Part shown: positions 10,440-20,809 of the stretch, in pieces
How positions within the stretch are numbered: position 1 is the first letter of the stretch
How the letters are laid out: each line of letters opens with the position of its first letter
Origin: Anodontia alba
Lineage: Eukaryota; Mollusca; Bivalvia; Lucinida; Lucinidae
Direction: 5' to 3'
NCBI GenBank assembly: GCA_964016985.1
Contig: OZ024831.1
Span: forward strand, 19,764,195 to 19,828,194
Length of the DNA: 64,000 bases
Notes under the pieces: generated by a model
The model's input: the letters and a program-made list of their open reading frames with translations, nothing else
Database searches by the model: none
What the model was told of the DNA's origin: nothing
Made by a program: the position numbers and the translations under genes

Positions 10440-10545
10440 ATGAGACTCAAAATTTCTTCATGCGGACAACCAGGCTGATCTGAGTCTTCGTTGGGCGCAC
10501 ATATCAGAAGGTACGTTTTCTCACGTTACTACTCATTTATAAATG
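10440..10545. mobile_element. Family H right-half fragment
   Basis: CTTCATGCGGACAACCAGG, then CTGATCTGAGTCTTCGTTGG and TACGTTTTCTCACGTTACT, as in full family H copies. Confidence 0.6.
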
Positions 10546-10547
10546 TT

Positions 10548-10672
10548 TGTACCCAGTAAACACACAATGTCGTAATAACGTCGGTTCGACGCCGCTGCGA
10601 CGTCATGACGTCATGACGTCGCAACGACGTCGAAACAACGTTATTTCAACGTTGTGCGTTTGCTTGGTATTG
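10548..10672. mobile_element. CpG-rich palindromic foldback
   Basis: ACCCAGTAAACACACAATG at the left is roughly inverted to GTTGTGCGTTTGCTTGGTA at the right, and the centre GACGTCATGACGTCATGACG is itself a repeated dyad. Strongly CpG-rich against an AT-rich background. Probably a small MITE; no coding. Confidence 0.6.
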
Positions 10673-10995
10673 AGTAATCCGTGCCTTCTCTGACTTAAAA
10701 AGTCTTCTGATATTTATTGATTGGCGGCTTTGCCGAAAACCCCAAATCAATAAAAAGGCTTTGAACAGCCAGAGAAGGCTCGGGTTAGGTACTGAGTTAA
10801 GAAATTTAAATAACACAGGAATAATGCCCTTTTGTTTCTGAGATCATTTTGCATCATATGTGTAATATGGCAGTTATGAATCCTAGTCATCTCCATGTTT
10901 CATATCAACATATAACGTTTGATTACTTGAACATATGTTTTGTCTTTACCTTTTTGGTTTGCTGTAAATAGTACATTCATTGTAAACGAATCATA

Positions 10996-12297
10996 TCACA
11001 CGCCTACAAGACGAATGAATGCGTAACCATCGGTTAAGAACGTGAAACAATTAGAGCGACATCGGTTAGGCATTTAATGACTCAAAAAAGTTTACACAGA
11101 CTTTGCATTTTCTGTGTTTCATGAGCGATATAAATGTTTTGAGGAAATTATTTTAAAAACAGGGAATTACATTCAACAGCCCATTGATATCGGCGTCTGT
11201 GGAGCATATCTCGGACTACCTACTTCACGCATATTGGCTGAATTATTTTTCGCGTGCTGAAGGTGTACCGAAAGCCATACAAAACACGTCAAAATTCGTG
11301 GTGTTTATTGTCCTTTTATTCAATTTTGCGCTTTGCTAGAAGTTCAGCATATCATCACGCACACACGATAGACACATATGATTATTTGTGTTTTAAATAT
11401 TTTGGTTGTCAATGCAGCATTGTTGAGAAATCGCCACGGGAAGGGTCGAAAATGAGAGGTTACGCATAAGATCTAAATTCAGTCGACTCTCGTCATCTCG
11501 AACTCCAAGGGACTCTATGAAACACTTCGAGATATCCGTACTTCGACATATCAGATTTGCGGAAATGAGGAGAACAATTAATCGAACAATCACTTTTAAC
11601 AGAATGAATATGTAATTTGACTCCTAAGTTAGAGATATATTGAAAATATTGTGGAAAAGAGGAGAAATTGCAATTTCTCCTCTTTTCCGCAATATTTTGT
11701 TGCCTGTTGGTAGATCTCTGTGTTAAAACAGGGACCAGATTTTCACTTCGAGATAAGCGATTATTCGAGATAAGCGAGTTCGAGATAACGAGAGTCGACT
11801 GTAAATTTTTTTTAAAAAACCTTGAAGCTCTAATGCGTAACCACTCATTTTCGACCTTTACAGTAGCTATTTCTCAGCATTCCTGCATTGACAACCAAAA
11901 AATTCATAACACAAATAATATGTGTCTATCGTGTGTGCGTGATGATATGCTGAACTTCTAGCAAAGCGCAAAATTAAGTAAAGGACAATAAACACCACGA
12001 ATTTTTATGTGTTTTGTATGGCTTTCGGAACACCTTCAGCACGCAAAAAATAATTCAGCCAATATGCGTGAAGTAGGTGATCTGAGATTTACTCCACGGA
12101 CGCCGATATCAATGGCAGTTGAATGTAATTCCCCACTTTTCAAATTATTTCCTCAAAACATTTATATCGCTCATGAAACACAGAAAATGCAAAGTTTGTT
12201 TACCTTTTTTGAGTCATCGAATGCCTAACCGATGTCGCTCTTATTATTTCACGTTCTTAGCCAATGGTTAAGCATTCATTCGTTTAGTAGGCGTGAA
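10996..12297. repeat. Large inverted repeat, arms about 480 bp
   Basis: Left arm (10996-11472) and right arm (11806-12297) are reverse complements over most of their length. Paired landmarks: ACGAATGAATGCGTAACCAT with TGGTTAAGCATTCATTCGTT; GCGCTTTGCTAGAAGTTCAG with CTGAACTTCTAGCAAAGCGC; and ATGAGAGGTTACGCATAAG with ATGCGTAACCACTCATTTTC. Identity is roughly 85-90% by eye. The centre holds the family B MITE. Short ORFs in the arms do not resemble any protein I know. It may be a long-TIR foldback transposon or an inverted segmental duplication. Confidence 0.85.
11480..11801. mobile_element. Pogo-like MITE, family B, at the centre of the large inverted repeat
   Basis: CAGTCGACTCTCGTCATCTC at the left and CGAGATAACGAGAGTCGACT at the right are clear inverted termini. 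A hairpin GAGGAGAAATTGCAATTTCT lies centrally. TA follows the right end; the left flank is TT, so the duplication is mutated or absent. Confidence 0.8.
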
Positions 12298-12711
12298 ACC
12301 AATCAATATCTTGTGTGAATGTTCTTGACTTATTAACTCGAAAGGGTCTATGATTAGTTTGAATAAAAAATATATATTAATCTAAAAGAACACACAATGT
12401 CGCCTTGTGACGGTTCCAAAGTCCCCGCAATGCTTAAACGATGGCGTTGCGAAGTTGGATTTGATTGGCATTTTAAGGGTTAAGAGCGCTGACTAAAATC
12501 CTACTCACTATCTGAGCTATTGCGGTTTCTGTCTAAGTGTTAGAACAGACAGCCAGGATCAATATACACAACAAAGCCACAGCTGTTCAAACAAGCGTAG
12601 TTTAACGACTTTAACTACTCCAACTTTGGCATTATATTTTACGTAACATGTTTAAACGCACTGAATTTTGGCGCGACTGTTTTAGCAAACAGTAGCGACA
12701 TTCGGAACACT

Positions 12712-13115
12712 TTTTTTTTTTTTTTTTTTCAAAATTACTGGGAACACTCAGTTGTGGTAGAAGTATGTATATACCTACTTACGATACACTATAAAAAAAG
12801 ATCAGAAAATGATGATGATTATGCGACTTTTTTCTGATTTTCTTTATAAAGGCATATGGTGTGGGTACTCATTTGAATTGCACAAGTCGATGCAATTCAA
12901 ATGAGTACCCACAACTTATACCTTTATAAAGAAGTAAAGAAAAAGTACACTGAATGTAATCTGAAGACTACGGAATATCTTGACTGTGCGCTTATAGGGG
13001 TATCCCAGTAAGCATTCTTTATAAATCTATAGCGGTAGCTGACGGGCCGATAACGGCCCGCTATAGATTTATAAAGAATGCTAGCTGGGATGTGCGGTAA
13101 TTAGATCGAATACGG
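12712..13115. mobile_element. Foldback MITE, family L, core 1, left end lost
   Basis: GATACACTATAAAAAAAGATC, the hairpin TGGGTACTCATTTGAATTGC and its partner, and the right end TAATTAGATCGAATACGG match the intact copy at 26388-26737. The left end is replaced by a T tract. A family I palindrome is nested at 13004-13089. Confidence 0.75.
13004..13089. mobile_element. Foldback MITE, family I, shortened to 86 bp
   Basis: CCCAGTAAGCATTCTTTATA to GAATGCTAGCTGGG with AT on both sides. The copy of family L at 26.7 kb has the uninterrupted site (GGGGTATGTGCGG), which proves insertion with a 2-bp AT duplication. Confidence 0.9.
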
Positions 13116-13381
13116 TATGTGCGTTTAGCTCCATTTCTCAAACATCAAGGCTTCTAGGCTACGATCCACCTTGATGTACTCTGCCCACTGCCATCGACCG
13201 TTACTTATTTTGACCTACTTTTCACTCTTGGCTGAACAATGTTTAGTCTGTGAGTTTAGCTCCGTTTCTTGAACACCATTAGCCATCACAACGTAGCCAT
13301 CCGGCGAATTTCTTTTTATTAAATGGTAGAGCATTATTACACATTCCATAAAAAACATCAGTGTACATAATTTAATGTCAG

Positions 13382-13631
13382 CATCACGAAAACATGCCTA
13401 TATAATTTTGACCCCCCTTAAACCCCACTTTTATATAGTAAAATTGGAGTTTATAAGGGTGTACATTATTTTTCTTATTTCTGCTCAAAAACATAGATAG
13501 GCGGTTCTAACGAGTACCCACAATCTATGTTTGGAGCAGAAATATAAAAAATATCATAATTTTTATCTGAAAACTCTCAGTTTTTGGTGGTGAAATTTTC
13601 CATATATTTGAATAGGCGTGTTTTCGTAATG
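13382..13631 (-). mobile_element. Foldback MITE, family A, one core arm deleted
   Basis: Termini CATCACGAAAACATGCC and GGCGTGTTTTCGTAATG. The right arm GGTTCTAACGAGTACCCACA is present, but the matching left arm has been lost, leaving AAAACATAGATAGGCGG at the junction. Confidence 0.8.
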
Positions 13632-13854
13632 GGTTAACAAAGCATTGAAAGATTGGTCTGCAATATTTACATCGACCATCAAAAGATCAATCAGACAAAA
13701 CCAGACACCATGGAAATTAACAGAATCCTCTTGAAACAGACAACGACATTTTATGATATATGCGACTAGCGAAGACCCGGATCAGTTTGTGCATCCGCAC
13801 AGCCTGTCCAGCCTCTAAACCCCGGTAAATTAATATTTAAGGTCAATACATAAT

Positions 13855-13961
13855 CCCAGTAAGCATTCCACATAAATCTATAGAGGGCCGTTATCGGCCC
13901 TTCGGGGTAGCTGACGGGCCGATAACGACCCGCTTTAGATTTATAAAGAATGCCAGCTGGG
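13855..13961. mobile_element. Foldback MITE, family I, 107 bp
   Basis: CCCAGTAAGCATTCCACATA to GAATGCCAGCTGGG, AT on both sides. Inner palindrome around CGGGGTAGCTGACGGGCC. Confidence 0.85.
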
Positions 13962-14019
13962 ATGTTTGCCACCAGCATAGACTCTGATTAGACTGTGTGG
14001 ATTCGCAGGCTGATCTGAG

Positions 14020-15050
14020 TCTACCCTGCTTGCATATGCCATATAGTCGTTTTCCATTTGACAAGATTAATTAACAACTGGCGGCTTGCTGAAATCCTAG
14101 CTAAAAGAGGTCGGCTAGAAGATTTAATGTCGGGTCTGTACATGACTTTTCGCGTATTAATATTCGCTAAGCCTCGTAGTGGTGCTGATATTCTTATCCC
14201 GAGTTCCGAAAACGTGTAATCCTGAACCCCTTGGATTGAGCAAAAGTGCCGAGGAAGGCCCGGATATACAAAACAAAGGGTTTCAGCTCTTAAAATCCCG
14301 GGACCTCTGCAAAAAATTAGTTACGAATAGATCCTTTTTTTCTCGCCCACAGGAAAACAGAAAAAGAAGAGAAACATGTAAAGAAAAAGTTTTGAGACTT
14401 TATAAAACTTATTAAAATGAGTTTCCGATTTTTGTTCTTTGTTTCCAAAGGCAACCTTTTAGATTTTAATGTAGATTCAATTTAAGCGCGCCTTCATTTA
14501 CGTCAGGAAAGAGACGTACTTAAACTGAATTAATTTCTTTTCAGCTAAAAGCATAGTGTTCTAAAGATGACGTCTGTCACAGAATACGCCTCCATCAAAA
14601 AAAAAAAAAAAAAAAAAAAAAAAAACAAGAAAAAAAAAAATAACATTATATACTATACATCTTAACAGCGCACGAATATCCTTGGTAACATTCTGCTTCA
14701 CTTATGGCCACAAATAATCAAAGAAAACAACATTTGGAGGGGTCAGGTGAAGAAAAGGTCAGTTACTATGCACCGCGTCTGGTCATTTTGTGTACAACAG
14801 ATCACCCGATACCGTAACACCATCGATAAAAATGTGACAGTCCCAGTTAATCTACTCGTATACGGGTGAGCTGGCTGATGGTTTTTTGCTATAAGGCCCC
14901 TTTCCGTCAATTTCGGTTTAAATCTGTTGCCAGGTGACTGCGTTCACATGTTTCACGTACGTAAAACAGAAAATAAATGATTTCTACAAAAAGAAGGAAA
15001 ATCAAAAACTAGTCAGAAGACAATTTATTACTTTAGGACCAAAACATATT
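14020..15050. other. Non-coding stretch, poly-A tract inside
   Basis: No recognisable gene or repeat family apart from an A homopolymer from about 14598. The longest open frame (14179-14415) has no recognisable motif. Confidence 0.5.
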
Positions 15051-15059
15051 TTGTGGGTA

Positions 15060-15165
15060 CTAGCTGAAGAAATGTCCTCAGACTGCGCAGGCTGATTTGA
15101 GCAAAATCGAGTCTTGGCTGGGCGCACGTTAGAAGGTTCGTTTTCTGACGAGTCTCATATAGTTA
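15060..15165. mobile_element. Family H fragment
   Basis: GACTGCGCAGGCTGATTTGA and GAGTCTTGGCTGGGCGCACG, then TTCGTTTTCTGACGAGTC: the right half of family H only. Confidence 0.55.
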
Positions 15166-15352
15166 AAATAGATGTTACCAATAGCCAGGCGACAATATAA
15201 AAACGTTTGAAATATCTTGATGTTGTTATTGATTCGACGGTCATGTCTGGCCATATCCATCACAATCACTTGTGGTACTTGATCGTCTGTGTGTCAATAG
15301 ATGACTGATGAGTGAAATGTTTATTCTGAACAAGGGTGAATCAACAAGTATA

Positions 15353-15710
15353 CAATCGAACCTCAATAGCTCGAACACCGATGGCTCGTTTACCATGGCT
15401 TATTCGAACTCGTTTTTGAGTCCCTATGAAATTCTTCCGTTAACTCAAGAAAACAGACATTTAGGGCAATTTTCTTATTTTATCATGAAATTGTATGTTT
15501 TGTGTACTCATTAGAATCGCCTCAAAGGCAAGGCGATTCTAATGAGAACACTCAACATACAATTGTGTAGAAAATCGAAAAGATTTCCCTAAATTATAGT
15601 CATTTGCTTCCTGACCTGGCGCCATGATTAATCCTCAGTGGCTCGAACTACCCATATCTCGAACAAATTTCTATGGTCCCAAAGATGTTCGAGCCATTGA
15701 AGTTCGACTA
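15353..15710 (-). mobile_element. Pogo-like MITE, family C, core 1
   Basis: TA at 15351-15352 and 15711-15712. Left CAATCGAACCTCAATAGCTC, right GCCATTGAAGTTCGACTA. The hairpin pairs GTGTACTCATTAGAATCGCC with GGCGATTCTAATGAGAACAC. Orientation is opposite to the copies at 10015 and 32059. Confidence 0.8.
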
Positions 15711-15712
15711 TA

Positions 15713-15895
15713 TCATACTTCCCGTCCAGATGGGCTTCTTCTTTTTCTATGTAATTGCCTTCCAGCTTGATACTTTTGGCCCGACGGTATTCCAGTGACA
15801 TCATCCCAAAACTGAAGAGCGCAGGGCCCTTTGTATTAGCACACTCCCCAAGTGCTGCCTTGACTCCTTCATCGGACCGGATGTTGTCCACAGAT
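15713..15895 (-). pseudogene. C-terminal remnant of a second mariner transposase
   Basis: Read on the minus strand, the translation shows SDEGVKAALGEC and then KSIKLEGNYIEKEEA, the typical end of mariner transposases. Only about 55 residues remain; the catalytic domain is absent. It is more diverged from the 4.5-kb copy than expected for the same subfamily, so it is probably another mariner lineage. It abuts the family C element. Confidence 0.75.
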
Positions 15896-16070
15896 ATCTT
15901 TTTTTATAAATTCGGGAACAAAAAGTAACTCTCTAAGTGCTAAATCAGGCTTGAAAGTAGGTTTTGCAGTTTCAGGTACACAAACCTACTTGAAATACCC
16001 ACAATCAAGAGCACAAGGTATAGTAAAAAAAATAGTTTCAGAGCCCAGGTAGCGAAACTGTGGATGCATA

Positions 16071-16254
16071 GCTCCAGATAGGGCAATTTTTTCAACCAGA
16101 AATTGTTGATAATTATCTTATTACTCCACGAAAACATATGTTGTGGGTACTCATTAGAAGCGCCTCGTTGAGGCGCTTCTAATGAGTACCCACAACATAT
16201 GTTTTCGTGGAGAAATAACTGAAATATTTTCCCAATACCCCTCTTATCTGGAGC
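16071..16254. mobile_element. Foldback MITE, family M, core 1, intact
   Basis: TA at 16069-16070 and 16255-16256. Ends GCTCCAGATAGGGC and CTCTTATCTGGAGC. A perfect hairpin of about 40-bp arms includes TTGTGGGTACTCATTAGAAG and its complement. One of the best-preserved copies. Confidence 0.9.
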
Positions 16255-16441
16255 TATGGGATGGCAGGAACATGTCACCTTTAAGTAATTCTAAAGTTTG
16301 AAATAGAGTTTCATTTAAATGTGTAATCCCGTGTAAAGCCTATCTCCCAGAAATTTCGTTCTTTTATCCATTTGTTTTAATATATTTTTAATTGTTGTAT
16401 AAGAAATGTCCTGTTTGTTGTTTTTGTTTTGTTTTGTTTTG

Positions 16442-16444
<3 letters not shown>

Positions 16445-16475
<31 letters not shown>
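16445..16475. repeat. (TG)n microsatellite
   Basis: About 15 uninterrupted TG units following a TTTTG tract. Confidence 0.9.
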
Positions 16476-16480
<5 letters not shown>

Positions 16481-16889
16481 GTGATGGCGGTGGTGGTGTG
16501 TTGTTGTTGGTATTGTTGTTGTTGATAAATGTTGTAACATACCGACTTATACTTGACTTAATCTGGCCATCAAAAAAGTCTTCTAGGGATGGGGTTAGAT
16601 GGGCACTAGTCCGAGAGATGAGAAGTATTCAAACTAAGTCTATCCAAACAATGTCTCCCTAATATACGTATGTACCGGTCTGGTGAAATTCCGACCTATT
16701 CTGTCTGTGCCAGAAAGAATAAAAGTGGTGCAAGTACTGTACCATGCCCCGCCACTGCACATATATCAAGCAAGTGCCATAACTCTGTCTAAATAAAATC
16801 AAAGGGAAGGTACATTAGTCTTTCCAACATTGATGTATACACATGTGTTAATTTTGATTAAAATGTTCAACGTGGTTGTTTCCCTTTTT

Positions 16890-17560
16890 CGTATGTAGTA
16901 GCAATGGCTATTTTCAATATCTACTATGCTCAAAGCTTTACATTTGTGAGAAATTTCAAAAGAATATCTCGAACGGTTTTCAGCTTAAAGAGCGGACACG
17001 AGTACATGGTAGAAATGGTTATGTTCAATGTTCTTAGGGCAGTAACTCCAAATGTAGGCAAACCAGAGTTACGGTTCATGTGTTCTGCAAGTCGTCTCAT
17101 AGTGCTTTACATTTGTGTGAAGTTTCTTGAAAATAAAGAACGGACACGAGTACATAGTAGAAATAGCTATTTTCAGTATCTACTATATTCAAATAGCTCA
17201 ATATCTACTATATTCAAAGGGCCGCAACTCCAAAAGTAGGTTAACCAGAGTTACGACTTTTTGTGTTCTGCACGTTTTCTCAAAGTGCTTTGCATTTGTG
17301 AGAAATTTCATAATATTGTCTCGAGCGGTTTTCAACTTACAGAGCGGATACGAGTACAAGGTAGAAACGGCAATGTACAAAGGTCAAAAGTAGGCAAACC
17401 AGTGTTACGGTTCATGTGTTCCGCACGTCGTCTCAGAGTGTTTTACATTTGTGTGAAGTTTCGTGAAAATATCTCGGACGCTATCAGTTATGGAGCGGAC
17501 ACGAAAGATGCAAGCGCTGACGTACGTACGGACACTCAAAATTTCGGAGGTTATAACATG
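16890..17560. repeat. Degenerate tandem repeat
   Basis: Blocks such as CGGACACGAGTACA (about 16992, 17134, and with one change 17345), TTTACATTTGTG and CAAACCAGAGTTACGG recur at 140-210 bp spacing. The array ends in GACGTACGTACGGACAC. Several overlapping open frames are by-products of the repeat. Confidence 0.7.
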
Positions 17561-17929
17561 ATACCCTCGCCACTTTTTGTGAAGAGGCATAAAAATAAAG
17601 CGAAATAAAAGATCTCTTTTGAAGAAAAATGATGCATCTAAGGAAACGGACTTTGGGTATGCATATGCGCAAAGACTGAGATCAGCATATTTACTCTTCG
17701 CCGATTAGATTATACATTATTAGCCAGTGATTCTGAAAGGGGCAGTGAAAATTCCGGTGAGAATGTATTGCTTCACATTCGCTGTCTGTATATGTCGATA
17801 TCTCTTATTTTGAAATGAGCAAGCACTAGGACATATCGTGATCGAAGTAGTAGCCTATAACATAGTAAATTGCACATTTTAACTTTTTCACTGCACCAAA
17901 AGCTATATTATAATACACTTTAGCAAACA

Positions 17930-17997
17930 GCGTAGATCCAGATGAGATGGCTCATATGTGCCGTCTCATCAGGGTCTACGCTGTTTGACATTAAGTT
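17930..17997. repeat. Orphan core 2 hairpin
   Basis: GCAAACAGCGTAGATCCAG pairs with GGGTCTACGCTGTTTG, with the inner arms AGATGGC / GCCGTCT. No flanking family ends are recognised. Confidence 0.65.
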
Positions 17998-18519
17998 TTT
18001 AAACTTTACATGTAAATTTCTTTCGAATCGATAGTTTGTTAAAAAAAAGTAAAGCACACGACAAAATGTAGTTTGAAAGGTTTGGCACTGAAAGAGTTAA
18101 TTGGCTTACGAGTGTATGGCTCTGGGCGGAGAAATGACTTTTTGTTGTTGTTGTTACAGTGTGGTTATGACAGGCAATATAAGTAAATTACACTTTTACT
18201 TCATTTTTTTTTTTTTTTTTTTTTTTTGTTGTTGTTATTTATTTATTTTGGTGTACGGGTTGGTGGGGGTGGCGAAAAGGAGGTAAAACAGAACAGGATT
18301 CGTTTTAATTCAATGCTGTAAGGTACATAACTCTCTGAGTCGTAACTGCTGGACTAAATTATATGAAACCCGGATGTTATCTTGCTCATTTAAACTATTT
18401 ATTCAGCCACTCCCGTATAGTTTACAATTTCTTATTTAAGATTTTGTGTCATCAAAAATATCCGCCTGATCATGTGTGTCCGATAATAATGGAAAAAAAA
18501 ACAACAACAAAACAATGCT

Positions 18520-18750
18520 TAGAGTGTGACGTCAGAAAACGTACCTTTGAGGATGTAAAGCACCCAGCGAAAATTCAGATCAGCCTGCGCATTCGCGCAG
18601 TCTGATCAGATTTTACTGGGCGCATTTTGGATAGCCAAGGATGCAGAGTTTGTTTTCTTTTCATGCACATCCGGATGCGCAAGCCGATCAGAGTCTTCGT
18701 TGGATGCACATGTCAGAAGGTACGTTTTATCAAATTAGGGCTCATAATTG
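18520..18750. mobile_element. Foldback MITE, family H
   Basis: GTGACGTCAGAAAACGTACC at the left, CCTGCGCATTCGCGCAGTCT hairpin, GGATAGCCAAGGATGCAGAG, and TACGTTTTATCAAATTAGGG at the right. Confidence 0.65.
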
Positions 18751-18889
18751 ACCCTATCAGAAAAAAAGTATTTATGCCTCATCTAATATAGCGGTCCGTG
18801 TGGTGTACTGAAACAATAGTAGATTTCCGAAACACTTATTGCAATGGCAACAGCTGATTGTCCTAGATACAGCTGATAGTCCTAGATTA

Positions 18890-19125
18890 AAGGTCGACAT
18901 TGTCACTCAACCAGCAGATTTTAGTGGTTCATTTTAGGATAAGTATGGTAACGAATTAAGGCGTCGAAATAAATACAACTGCGCCTAAGCAAACAATGTA
19001 GACCACATCAGACGCCACAGAATACGGCGTCTGCTCAGAGTATACACTGATACACTGTTTGCCACTCGTTCAGCTTTTTGACACATCAGTAGGCAGTAAA
19101 AGTCCTATATACTATGGAACGCCAC
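18890..19125. mobile_element. Family P repeat, core 2
   Basis: ATTTTAGGATAAGTATGGTA, AAGCAAACAATGTAGACC, GACGCCACAGAATACGGCGT and ACTGTTTGCCACTCGTTC in the usual order. Ends not resolved. Confidence 0.55.
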
Positions 19126-19209
19126 ACGCTGAGTCTTATTACGTTAAAATATGTCTAGATATGTCATGCCTTATAGTTTACGTTCTTGGCCAATGAGAGA
19201 ACGTCTATT

Positions 19210-20450
19210 TATAGATTATCAAATAAAATAACCATTTCACATAATAAGATGTTGTGTGGGCAAAACAACTTGGGCATTTAACATAATAACATAGTTGTTT
19301 TTTTTTAACATAAGATACGGTGTGAACAAGCGCGTATATCATAATAATACATTCTATAGGCAAGTTCACATACTTCGCAGACAAGATAACATAACAATGT
19401 AACACAATAACATGTCACCTTAACACAATAAGACACTATGTGGATAAAACAACACGCATATTAAACATAATAACACGTTGTATAGACGTGTTCACAACTT
19501 CACATGCCTCTTTCACAAGCTAACCCAATTTTTTAACTAGAAACATAGCCTTTTAGCATAATAAGACACTGTGTTGACGAAACAACACATGCGTTTAACA
19601 AGTTCACATGCTTCGTAGACCAGATAATCCAACTAAGTAACATCATAAATTAACCTTTATCATAATAAGACACTGTGTGCACGAAATAGCACGCGCGTCT
19701 AACATAATAACACGTTGTATAAACAAGCTCACATTAGACATAACCCAATTTTTAACGTCGCAGATGGCCTTTTAGCAAGACACTGTGCGTACAAAACAAC
19801 ACGCGCGTTTAACATAATAACATAGCGTTTTAATATGATAAGACATTGTGTGTATAAAACAACATGTGCGTTTAACATAATAACATGGCTTTTCCACATA
19901 ATAAGACATTGTGTGGACAAAGCAACACACGCGGTTGGCATAATAACAGAACATTTTAACATAATAAGATACTGTGTGGACAAAATAACTCGCGCGTTCA
20001 ACATAATAACATATTATTTTAATACAATAAGACATTGCGTTGACAAAAGAACATGCATATTTAACACAATAACATAGCTTTTTAACATAATAAGACATTG
20101 TGTAGTCAAAACAACACGTGGATTTAACATAATAACATATCTTCTAGACAGTTTGCTCTTGGACAAGATGATCCAAATTTTTAGCATAATGGCATACACT
20201 TTTGACACAATAAAACACCATGTAGACATGTCATCATCATATGTTGACACAATAACATCTCCGTGTAAGATAATAACATAATATATAGACAAGTTCACAT
20301 GCTTTTTAGACAAGATAACTCCATGTTGTGACAAAATAAAATGGTTGTTTAACATAATAAGAAAGTGTGTGGACAAGTCAACGCTATATATTGACAAAAC
20401 AACATGCGCCTTTTAAGACAATAACATAATGCATCGACACGTGCAACCAA
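19210..20450. repeat. AT-rich degenerate tandem array, about 60-66 bp unit
   Basis: Variants of ACATAATAAGACACTGTGTG, ACAAAACAACACGCGCG and TTTAACATAATAACAT recur more than ten times. Between 19780 and 20100 the spacing is about 55-70 bp, close to a multiple of three, so frames on both strands stay open for 80-127 codons. The deduced peptides are repetitive (SYYVK, CYYVK) and match no family I know. Confidence 0.8.
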
Positions 20451-20559
20451 TTTGCTTGTTGATTATTTGGCAATAAAATATGATTAAACTGAACAAGTTC
20501 ACAAAATTCTTAGACAAAAAGAAGAAACTAGAAATGTATTTGTAAAACACTATGCCCCC

Positions 20560-20767
20560 CAACTATATGCTTGTCGATACAAAATGCCAAAGTTGAAAAG
20601 GAATATAACTCCGACTAAAATTTGATCAGGTCATCTACACCTTGGTTCCAAATTGTTTGTAGAATTTCATATGCCTAACTCAAGTTGGTCCTTAGATATT
20701 TTGCTTACAAGATTTTCATGGCCTAAGTTTGAAATGGGGCATTACTCCACCATGAAGACTCCGACAG

Positions 20768-20809
<42 letters not shown>

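Noticed and set aside
15628..15891. A novel 87-codon gene
   Set aside because: The frame is a run-through of a mariner C-terminal remnant and a family C MITE.
19772..20397. Minus-strand ORFs of 91-127 codons
   Set aside because: Shadows of the AT-rich tandem repeat; peptides are repetitive with no domain. Kept only as an observation.
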